Origin: Micropterix aruncella
Taxonomy: Eukaryota > Arthropoda > Insecta > Lepidoptera > Micropterigidae
Reading direction: 5' to 3'
NCBI GenBank assembly: GCA_944548615.1
Contig: OX155978.1
Coordinates: 7,555,609-7,619,608, forward strand
DNA: 64,000 bases
Shown: positions 23,401 to 35,400 of the stretch, in pieces
How positions within the stretch are numbered: position 1 is the stretch's first letter
How the letters are laid out: each line of letters begins with the position of its first letter
Notes under the pieces: model-generated
Told to the model about the DNA's origin: nothing
Databases searched by the model: none
What the model saw: only the letters and a program-made list of their open reading frames with translations
Program-made: the position numbers and the translations under genes

Positions 23401-26400
23401 AAGACCACCACGGGGCCGCGAAACCACCGCGGGGTTTCTTCCGCGCTACCACGGCATCACACGACACACAAGTCCTCTGCGGTACTACTAGAAGGCGATG
23501 GAAAGGCCTCAAGATTCTCGCAGAGGACTTCACCAAACCGGTCCTAGTTAATGTCGCCGGTTCGGTATCGCCACTCGGATTGTGGCGTGGGGGGAACGCG
23601 ACGGCCGATGCCAAATGTCACCAGTCTGCGGTCCGAAGAAGAAAGGTGCTCGTGAACTTTCCAATTGTTCATCCAAAGGGCGAATCCCGGGGAGCACAGA
23701 GTGAAATCCACAAAACTCCTCTTCGAGACTGTTTAAAAGTGGCATTCATTAATTTATTTCTTTATTAATTTTAATTACAAATTTGAAGTTGTTCAAAAAT
23801 ATATAATCACATTAAGCCGCGAAATCTATCTGTACCTTCTTTCCGTCGGAAGTAGTTTATTTATAAAGGTAACTGCTTTTTGAAATAATTAAAGTTTTGG
23901 TGTAGCTATTTATACCTATAATAATTACTGTTTTTTTATCCTTCTCGACATACATTTTATCCTCGTACTGATGAGAATAACAATGTTATAATTGTTTTAA
24001 GCATTATCCATTTTTATTTCTTTACTCAGAATCATAAAGTATCTGCTATCCTGATAGTGAAAGCGGTTCGTCTCATATTTTGAAAGAATACTGTAAATTG
24101 TGATAAAAGCAAATCCTTTTGCACTTGTGTGTTCATTAGACCAAAATAGTTGATTTGACCTGCCGCTCCGACAATTTGGCCCAGCGGACTCGAAATGGCA
24201 GCAATTTTCCAAGATGGCCGCTAATAAACCAAAATGATTACTCTCGTGCAGATTTTAAAGACCCATGGGTCTTTTTCGGTTATTTTGGCGTCGTACATTT
24301 CAAATATGATGCTGAAAATATAAACATAAATAAATATAAATAAATAATTCCTTACAAACAAGGTAGAATGTGTACAATCATTTATATATAGTGTAGTATA
24401 GTGTAGAATAAAACGGCCACGGTACATTTATTTTGACCAGTTCTGATGATGACACCGAGTACAAAAGTTTAAGTTTTCTGGCCAAAAGTACAAATATGTT
24501 CAAATCGGTTCAAAATACGTTCAAAGGTTGTTCAAAACACATGTAGTCTCTTTGAGGCTATTTGAGCCAGCGACTACAAATTCGAAGTCAAAGACCTATT
24601 CACATATTCTATATATAGTTCAAATTTTTCACGTTTTCTGGGTAGCAAATTTCAGAAATTACTTACAGCATACACAAAATTATTCTTTCGTTTGACTTTT
24701 TTGACAGTTTTGACTTTAGATTCGTCATTTCCAGTGTGCAAATACTCGAAAAAGACGCGTATAACATAACGGTAACGTGAAAGTAAATACTCGTTAAAAA
24801 TATTTATAATCCTGTTCAAAATTAACTAAAGTTATTTTTATTGCCATATTTGAATTATACGACCCCGAAATAGCCGAAAAGGCCCATGGGTCATTAAAAT
24901 CAGCATGAGAAAAATCATTTTGGTTTATTAGCGACCATCTTGAAAAACGGCCGCTATTTTGAGTCCGCTGGGCCAAATATGTCGGAACGGCGGGTCAAAT
25001 CGACTATTTTGGTCTAATAAATACGTGTGCAAAAGGATTTGCTTTTATCACAATTTGCAGTTTTTGTTATTTGCAATTTGCTATGAGCAATAAAATGATA
25101 AAATGCGGGCTACGTCGCTTTGGCGGGCGACCGTGTGTTCAGCGTTATCAATGTATGCGATTTACTCATACATACGTTCGTGGCCGCTGCCGGCAAGCGT
25201 AAATTACCTACATTTGTGTAACGGCATAGGCTCAGGACCCTCTTAAATAATTTTATGTGCCCAGTGTTATTGATTCCTAAACATGTCAAATAATATAATG
25301 AAAAATTCTATTCAATTGAAGTTGATAACAATAACTAACCATATAATAATATAACAGTCAAATATGGCTCGACTCGGTGGCATAGTGGTCAGGTCGCTTG
25401 ATCCTACATTGTAAGGTCCCGGGTTACAAATTAACGGAATTCCATTTTCCACACATACACACATGTTATTTGCACACATACATATAAACACGTCATAGTA
25501 GGTGGTTGGTTGTAAGAGATTATCATATGACAATAAACCCACCCATTGTGAAATTTCACAATTAAGAGTAGAAACAAACAAACAAATATACTGATTGAAG
25601 AGTTTTAGAACAGGAGACTTTAGATAGTCACGATTGCATTTTAGAAAACATACCCATATTCTGATCGTGGTCCGCTTTCCACAAAGCAACTTCCTTCAAC
25701 TGCCTGGCCTGAGCAGCCGCCAACTTTTTGTATGCTCGCAACTGAAATGTATAATAAAATATTTACTCTTATCATATTTTATCTCTTTCTCTTATCAGGT
25801 TTTTATGGTAACATAATATAACACATAAAGCATATCAGCACTTGTAGAACTCCAGAGCAGTGGTTTCACGTTATGTCAAATTTTGCCATTTAGTTGTATA
25901 ACTGGACGTCAGAAATGCTGGTTTTACTTTCCTGGGAAGGAAAGAATTGTGAATGCACTTCTGTGTATTCCTCCACAATAGCGTCCGAACGCTTTATCCG
26001 ATTGAGCTGAAATTTGGCATGCAGGCATCATTTGGTCATGTCAAGAGTTGTAAAGATTGTAGTTGAAATCGGTGAATGCACAGCTGTAGACAGCTGTGCT
26101 CAATTGTTTGTAGTTTAGCTATTATTTGTATATATATTTGATTTACACAGTTTTAGGGCATGAAATGCTATTTTATAATATTGATGTTTTTTTTTTTATA
26201 CGCTTCAGGCTGTTTAGCTTTTAGGTTGATTTTTGGAACAATATCATTTCCAAATTGTTGTTGGCATTTATTTAGTGGATGATTATAAAAATTTTGTTTA
26301 TAATTTCCTTTTGTTTTTTATTTGTTGTGTTAAGTTTTCTAAAAAATGTGATTATTGTTGTGTCTTTTAATTTGACATTATTGACATTACTTTTTCCTTT

Positions 26401-29400
26401 TTTTTACTAAGTTATTCCATTTGACTTTAACCCCTCGAGGCCCGCGGTTTTATTTTAATGTGTGCCTTACGGCCCGTAAGAAATTCGCGAGTCTCAAAAA
26501 AAAGATGGCGTTTCAGAAAAAAAAACGATTACTCCGAAACTGTCACACCGATCGTCTAAAAAAGACCTGTTTTATGTTCCTATTCGGCCTCGCCTGGCCA
26601 TTTCGGGCCGTCTGGGGTTCGACGGTAAATATCAATTCTGGACGTTTCGGGCCGTCTGGTACTCGAGGGGTTAATGACGTTTATCTAATATCCTAATATT
26701 ACTGATTATACGCATAATCAATGCTATGTATTTTTTGACGATTTCAACAGATTATGTATCTACCTATTTGATTGTTGTCCACCAGGGGGCGCGCCATTTA
26801 TACTTTAACCCTTCAGGCCTCGGCCCCTTAGCCGATTGAGAAGTTGCTGTCCCAAAAATTTTTAGTAAAAATTAGTAAAAAAATTGAATTACGACACTGT
26901 CTCACCAAAACTTTAATTACTGCCAAACCACTGTACCCATAATTAAAATGAAATATATTAACATAATAAAAGATAATAAATTAAAACAAATTAAATTAAA
27001 ATAAAATTAAAAAGCGACACAAAATGAAATAAATTTCGACATACATTTTAACGATATAATAACGTCGAGCCACCCGAGGCTAGCCGAGAAACGAACAACA
27101 TTGGAAAATAGCCATTGTAGTACAAAAATACTAGATCTGTTCTCGGGGGGGGGGGGGGGGGGGGGGTTGGCGCGCGCGGAGGGTTGTCTGCTTGTCGGGA
27201 AAGTCTTGGGGAGACGAACCGATTTTTAAAAAATGCCATCCAGCATACACTTCCAGACCCCAGTAACCTCACTCGTTGGTGCTATTCAGAGGATAGTTCA
27301 TGTCGTCTTTGTAGCAATACCCCTTGCACAGTTGGACATATTCTAGATGGCTGTAAGGCGGCCTTAGATCAAGAACGGTACACTTACCGCCATGACAAAA
27401 TCTTTGCTGTTATTCGCGAGGTAATTAGCCTCTTAGTAGCTCGTGCCAACAAGGGTCTGACTGTACCCTTCAAACCACCAATACAGTCCGTGCTCTAAAG
27501 GTAAAACAATCCACTAAAAAACTTTTCCCAAGAAAGTTTCAGATTGGATTCTGGAGGTCGATTCGGTCTCTAAGCATTATCGATTGCCTGAAAGTCTAGG
27601 ATGCACTGTCCTCCGTCCAGATATAACTGTTAACCCGTGGAAATAAAATATCCCAAAAGACCACGAGTACAAATTAAATAAATACCACGGTCTCGCAGCC
27701 GAAACGGCTTCAATGTTCACCTTCAGACGGTGGAAGTTGGCGCTCGTGCCCTGCCAGCTAAATTTCTATTTCATCTCTTTAAAGATCTGTCCAGGAAAAT
27801 AATCAATTCTTTCCTAGAAAAAATATGTAAAAGCGCAATTTCTGCATCTCAAATTCTATGGCTTTGAAGGGGGATTGAATGGGTGGTAAGGAATAGTCAC
27901 ATATGGCAAGACAGCTGTCCTAAACTTATCACAGCCAGTCGTTAGTCCGGATTCCACCGCTCACCCCCAGAAGTCTAATAATAGCAGTATGATGTGCTTG
28001 ACTTCGGTCGGTAAATTCCATGGCCGCTCCATTTTTATTTATTACTAGCTGAGCCGTGCCCACTTCGTTGGGCGGTAAAACTTTTTACCTGTGATGAAAT
28101 TATGAGTGTGGTTCGGTTAGTACTGAGTGCTATGATTTATTTCCTGACTGCCAAAAGAAGGGTTATATTTTTACTGCACATGTATGTATGTATTTGCATG
28201 CCAATTTGACTATATTACTGTTATTTGTGAGTGTCTTCTTGTGAGTGTCTTATTTGTGAGCGTATTATCTCTTTAACTATTTATGCAGTAAAAGGGAATT
28301 TATATGCAGTAAACGGGAAAAGTCTTTTGTTTTAAACACTTGAGACGATAAATTTACTTATTTAGATAAGAATTCATAATTGTTGATATATGACCAATAA
28401 ACATGACCTAACGATTTAAATTATTTGTTTAATATAAAATACTACTTTTTGTGACTTAAATATAAAAGGTAGACATATGCTGTCGCTGACTTTTTTGTAG
28501 GCATTATCAAGCTCTACAACTTTTCTCTACAACTTAATCACATATCTCTCATCGTTAAGGCAGCGTTAGTTAGAAACCTTTTCGTTCGACCGCTTATTCT
28601 CCGACTTACTTTGCAAATCCGACTACCACGAAAAAGTCTTTTTATTTTTCGGTTAATATATAGCCTATGACACTCGCAAATAACGTGGCTATTGGTAAAA
28701 GAATTTTCAAAATCGGTTCAGTAGATCCAGAGATCCTACAACGTCACAAACTTTACCTCTTTATAATATTAGTATAGATTATAATCTCCATCTGATAAGG
28801 CTTTCCAACATCTGTCAATATGAACGAACAAAATTTTATGAACACCAAGCAATATAGTACACCTTGATCCATGTGGCAAAACCGCAACAGTGTATGTAAT
28901 GGGCTGCGAATGAATTGCGCAATTGCGCAAATACGAGGCAAGTCTGGTAGGTTTTTTTAAATTTTATATATTGTGTGGTGCTTTTCTAAGGTCTTTATGA
29001 GCCTTGTAACACTGCGACCATTGCTGATCTATTGTGTTCGCCACCTACTACATCTTGTAGGTTATATTTCAAGGTATTATGCTTTGTTCTGCGACGGTTA
29101 CGCCAAGCGACCAGTGTGTGTGATCTCTCAGACTTTGAAAGAGGGCAAATCGTCGGCGCCTTGCTAGCGGGGGCGTCGGTGACGAAGGTAGCTGAACTGT
29201 TTAACGTTTGATGAGAGACACTATCCACGGTAATAATAGCATACACAAAATATGGGAAACCATCATCAGCGAAGAGGAATAGTCGGCGAAACCCAAAGTC
29301 ACCCGATAGAGATCGATGAACATTAAAAAGGATTGTTGCAGACAACATAAAACAACCGCGGCAACAGTGACAGCAGAGGTCAACACACCCAACAACAACA

Positions 29401-32400
29401 CTATTTTACAGGCAGATGGTGTCCCAATAAAGTATTACTAAATAAATATTGTGTATATGGCAGGTGTTCATATTATTTTCTCCAACCCCTGTACAAGGCA
29501 TACGCAAGGCCTATTCTTGTGTATGGCTATCAGCTCTAGAACCCCTACCTATGCAACGATGTAGATATCCTCATCGATATATAAGGGCCTAGATAGGCCT
29601 TTCGCATGCGAATATCACCACTTCAATACAAACACGGATCCGGTGTGAGCGATCCCGCGAAGAATATTGGCATGCTATTCTCTTGCATACTGTTTCATGT
29701 ATTGCTCACTCTCTCTGTCACATATTTTTACACGCAACGGTTATGACCCAACTCATTTGTACCTGAGGGAATATCTAGGCCTTATATATCGATGGATGTC
29801 CTGAAAAAGGTGCAGCGAAGGACAACCAAAATGCCAGTCACCCTGAATAATAGGAATTATGAAAATCGCTTGGAATTATTTGGATTTACGATTCTCAAAG
29901 AAAGACGACAAAGAGGGGACCTGATTGAGACATATAAAATTCTCACAAATTATTATGACATATAATTATGACTGAATATATGACTTGTTTTGACCTTGAA
30001 TATTTACAAATTCAAGGTCAAAACAAGTCTTTGAGGTTAAAGCAAAAAACTCAAGCTTGCAAAATTAAAATCTAATCCTATTAAGAACGATCTACAAAAT
30101 AGAGTGATGGACATATGGAATAAACTACCATTTCAAGCGATTACTCTGTCTACATTGTTAATTAGTTAATAATTAGTCAACATAGTTAATATTGTTTATG
30201 ACTGTCTACAAGATCTGGTCTGGATGTATCAGCAAAGCCGCCTATCAAGATAAATAATAATAATAATATTCAAGCTTATAAAAACGAAGAAGTTCTGTAT
30301 TTGATATAAAAGTAAATAAATATGAAAGAATGTGTCATATTGTGCTGATTTTTACGATTATTTTTTTTTTCCTAGTTTTTTGTTTTCAGAGAAATTAAAC
30401 CAAGTAATGCTGGATGGTTCATTTACCTTTCTAGCAAGTTTGTCGCATCGCACCGAGAGCTGTACGCTTGATCGCCTGTTGAGCCAGCATCTCTGTTTGA
30501 TTGCGGAGAACTCTGCGCGTAGAGCGTTTTGTATATCGGTGGCCACCGCCGCGGAACCCAGCAATCCGGGCATACCCACTGTTGGCCCTGTCAAACAAAA
30601 GTAGAGCTAATTCCTTCGCAGACGTCACTGTAGTAATCATCATCAGGTAGCGAACGGTCTCGTGCAGCTTGGGCCATAAGACCCAATGTGTTTTCGGGTC
30701 GGCCTAATTCAGCTCCTATTTAGTAGCCTCCTCGTGTGAGGGATTATTCCGGGAAGGACTCTCGCATCTCAGGCCTCTCGGCTGGTGGATCGGTTCCCCT
30801 GGGGGATTGCCATCCGGCGCTACTAAACGGTTTGCGCACCGTGCGGCATCAGCCAATCGGTTAAGCACTATGGAAGACTATGGAAATATACTGTCTCTTA
30901 AGCAACTACAGTTGTCAACTACAACGGGCGAGCCTGTCACCTCAGGAAGTTTTAATGATTAGTTGTTCTATCTCCCTGGAGTGATCGCAGAAGACTTAGA
31001 CAAAACAGTCCACCGTCAAGCTCCACCACTAACCCGTAAGAGGCCAACGCCTTAACCGCGAGACAGCCAGGAGTGTTACCCAGCGGGCTTACACTCACGC
31101 CCTTACTTCCAATTGCGACCAGATTACTCCAGTCTCTCGATTGGTTACGAGTTCGAGGTCGCTTGCGCGGTCCTCTCCCTTACGAAGCGGTGAAACAGTG
31201 TATACCGAATCTATCGCGGACCACGGCATCCTTTGCCCGGCTGTTCACCCAAGATCGGGTAGCCGATGGTCGTTTCAAGAGCAGTCGCCGTAAGGTCCGC
31301 AACCACCCCCGCTCTATAGGAAACAGTACTGCTTCCAGACTCCCCCGACTGTTAGTCAGAGTGCGCAATCGATTGGCTTACGCCGCACGGTGCTCAGACC
31401 GTCCAGGAGCGCCAGAAGGTTGATTATTAGAGGAAACTAACCCTAAGACCAGAGTCCTGCCCAGGCTCGCACTTCATGCGTGGAGGGCGTCGGATGGGTG
31501 TTGACCCGTGAGTGTGACCAATCCTGAACAGAATGGGTCTTCGTGGCCAACTCAGCAAGCAGCGGGGGTAAATGTTAATCTCTTAAGCAGCGGGGGTAAA
31601 TGTTAATCTGTCATGCCACTCTTGAAACGACCTATGGGCCAACCGATCCCGAATGGCATTACGGGCAAAGGTCGCCCAGGTCCGCGATAAATACATATTG
31701 TGCAATACAACAGGTAGGATGGAGGTATCCTGAAGGTTAAGTCCAGGCGGAGATATCCTGCCAAAACGGTAGCAAGGGGGCGAGGTGGCCCACTTGGCTA
31801 CCTACCTAGTGCCTCACCGTAAGGCGTTGGAGTCTGGCGAGTTCGTGGCTTTGCTGGACAGTAGATTTGTATTGTCCCAAAGTCTTCTGCGCTCACCCAG
31901 AGAGACAGAACGATCATTATTGTTAAAACTTCCTGGGGTGACGGGTTTGCCCATTGTAGTCAACATCTCCTAATGTAGTAATCATCAATGATAGCAGCCG
32001 GTAACGTGTATTTACTAAGGCTAATGCAGATATGGATACTATGCAGATATGGATACAACCTTGACCACATCGTGCAATGGACTAAGGATTGGCTTCTCAC
32101 ACTAAACGCAGAGAAATGCACCGTACTGCATATAGGTCCCAAGAATCCGCATCACAAATACACAATCGAGGGAACCCCTGTACACACAGTTACCACACAG
32201 AAAGATCTTGGAGTAATTGTGTCCCAGGACCTCAAATGGGAACCGCATATAGTAGAAGTTGTAAAAAGAGCAAACTCACTTCTTTACATGATTAGGAAAG
32301 CTTTCTCCGAAATAAACTCTGATTTGTTCCTCAAACTCTACAAAACGTACGTCCGCCCTCTCCTCGAATACTCTTACCAGGTGTGGAACCCCTACTTCAT

Positions 32401-35400
32401 AAAAGACATTGAACTGCTGGAGAAAGTGCAAAGGCGGGCAACCAAGATGGTTCCATCCCTAAGGAACAAGCCTTATGAAAACCGCTTGGATGCACTGGGT
32501 CTTACTACACTTGAGCAAAGACAAAGAGGGGACCTCATCGAGACGTTTAAGATTCTGAATGGTCATTATGATGTAGCCAACCTTAATGCAATGGCGACCG
32601 GAACCCTTGATGCCCATTCCCCAGGCCCAAATAAAATCATGGCTACGCAGGAACACTGAAGAAACCCACCTTACAGAATGGAAAAAAAACGCAGGATGCA
32701 GGCAAACAAAGAACGCGGTTCCGGAAGCGTCCAAAAAACTTGCCCGCAACCTCACCAGATTAAAAAGGGACAAAATCCGTAAAGTCATAGGTACTATGAC
32801 AGGCCACTGTCCCCTAAACAAACACCTGTTTACCATAGGTGTGACAGACAGCCCTCTATGCAGAGGATGCATGGAGGAAGAAGAAACGCCACAGCATGTG
32901 CTCATGGAATGCAGGAGCGTGGCAGAGCAACGGGCAAGAATACTACAATCTCCAGCATCTCTCCCGGAGGCCTGTAGCAACCCAAACAGGCTGCTAACCT
33001 TCTGGGACAGCCTGGGTTGGCTGGAGTAACATAAATGGAAACATGAGCCACGCACAACGGCCCAATCAAGAGGCCAAGTGCGGGAAAAAGCCCAGTCAAA
33101 CTAACTACTAACTAACTAACCTTAATGCAATGTACACAATGAACACCAACGAGAAACTCCGTGGACATTCCTTAAAACTAAACCGAAACAGTTTTAGTTC
33201 CAACCCAAGAAAGTACTTTTTGACTAACCGAGTGGTGGACTCTTGGAACAAACTACCACAAGAAGTGATAAGTGCTATCTCAGTGAATGGTTTCAAAAAT
33301 CTACTAGACAAACATTTAGTAAAAATGGCAATTAAAAAGTGTAAGGAATAAAATAAAATAAAGACAAACAGTACACTCAACACGTGAAGTACACGCACCA
33401 GCTGCAAAAGCTGCTAGTGTATATAAATAAATAATAATAATAATATAGAAAAATTGCTTGATGGCTTCTTACTTAGTCACAACCTTGGTAAAACAAAATA
33501 TTAAACGTTCAGTATAGATAGGAGAGAGCGGCTATCTGCAAGAAACTCCATAACAATATCAACAATAACAATCAATGCTTACCAGCCCTGGTAAGGTTGG
33601 TACTCGCTGTCATAGCAGAAGTGACCTCGACTTCATGTAGTTTCCTGCGAAGCGCTGGAGAAATCTGAATCAAACAAACAAACGCTCATATTCCTGTTCA
33701 CTTACATGATGCTTGATTAATTGAAGACTTAGTTTGAGGTTGATTATTATTATTATTATTTATTCTGGACAGGCAGCTTTGCTGATACGTCCAGATCAGA
33801 TCTTGTATGACCAAACATTATTAACCCGGTCGCTCCGTAACATCCGCTGGGGGACCAAATGTCGGCCGCCTAACACTCCGTAACGTTCTATACGGGACCA
33901 AACGCTCGCCGCTGCGAAAAATGCAATTTACAATTCGACACGCCGTACTATATACTTTCTGAGGGCGCTACGATATGGCCAAAATATCTTTAATTCAAGA
34001 TTTCCGTCTGGCAACATCGAAGGACGATTTAAAAAATGAGCATAGACGTCAAACGCTAGTGTCCGCCGGCAACCAACACGGCCGCTTACGTTTCCGCGAA
34101 ATGGGTGATAAAAATGGTGTGTGTGCAGTGTTTGAGTGTTATTTACTGGAGAACAGTGAGTAATTTGCATTTTAAGTAGTTTCGGAATGAGGATTAGTCA
34201 TTTGAGATAGTCCATTTGCTGTTTTTCACGAATTTTTAAACAAAAGACTTCGGCGACGACAAACCCCTCGCGAAAAAATGGCCGTGTTTATTTTGTAATG
34301 TTTGTGAAATATCCCGATATATCGCAAAATATGACGTAATGTCGCTTTAATTTACTAACAAAATAGGTATTGCTTCATTTACATCCTAAGTTATCACATA
34401 ATTAGGCATATTTTGAACATTATATGTTGTTTTCTAATATGACTCGCGCAAAGAAACTTGTTTTGATAATTACTATGAGAGAATTAAGTGCGATTTTCCA
34501 TAGTTTTTCGATGAAATGTGACTCTTTGGAGTATAGTAATTAGTTATTAGACATATAATAAGTATATAATGAGACAATATAATTGAAAAAATCTAACGAA
34601 TTTTATATTATGATCATTCAAAGTTTATTATTAAGTTTTGGATGCAAACTCTCAAAACTTTAGATTTTTCTGTAATATTAGACAAAGCTCAAAGTTCTGG
34701 TGTGATTTCTAAGAAGTGTGATGTAGTAATAAAGTTATTTTGAAAAAATTTCATATAAAAAAATACCATAAGTAGTCACAAACTAAAAATTTAAAATTTT
34801 TTTTTTACGAGAATACATAAAATTTTTCTTGGCTGAATAAATAAATATTTTTGTATGCAAATAAGTCAAAAAAAAAAAAAAGGTTTTGGTAAAGCATTTA
34901 ATAAAGAACATAACTGTATTTACAATTTTTGCATATTTTACGTATTTTGTGACAAAAAAATCGAAATGATTTTATAGGTGAGTTTTTTCAGTTCGCCAAT
35001 TTTGTAATATTTATTCATTATTATCGTAATTGTTTTACGAGATAAAGTTATAATGTTTTATATTTCAAATTTCAATGCGGTCATTTTACAGTTATTCTTT
35101 TTATAATCGGTGTAGTGGTTTACAAGTTATGGTCGTTTGTATGAAGGTCGTCGACTCGCGTCGATTTTTCGCGCGAATATGTCGCGCGCAAAAGTGATAG
35201 CTGAATTTTTACTTCGCGAGAGGAGGGGTTAACAATATAATATATACAATGTTAACAAGTTTTTATGTACAAATCGAGTCTGTTTTTAAATTGATTGACA
35301 GAGTTTGCACTAATTACTTCAAGTGGTAGTTTATTCCACATGTCCACCACTCTATTTCGCAGAAAGTTATTAAGAGGATTAGATTTAAATTTTGCCTAGT

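Larger units (their letters stand above)
28786..30215 (+). mobile_element. CR1-like LINE fragment with nested Tc1 and MITE insertions
   Basis: LINE pieces at 28788-28825 (AAGGCTTTCCAACATCTGTC), 29500-29571 and 29803-30215 (GCAGCGAAGGACAACCAAAA) align in order with the copy at 38635-39513. A Tc1 remnant (to 29499) and a MITE (29572-29794) interrupt it. The RT C-terminal frame is broken by stops. Confidence 0.7.

Noticed and set aside
25366..25450. A functional tRNA gene
   Set aside because: A- and B-box-like motifs exist but the acceptor stem is missing and the tail is shared with another repeat, so it is a SINE.
27147..27166. Poly(G) run as a biological signal
   Set aside because: A homopolymer of this kind, like the shorter one at 41023, is often mis-sized or artefactual; I attach no function to it.
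31073..31423. 116-codon frame in the GC-rich repeat as a host gene
   Set aside because: It belongs to a dispersed repeat, other copies are broken, and no domain is visible. Kept only as a question in the findings.
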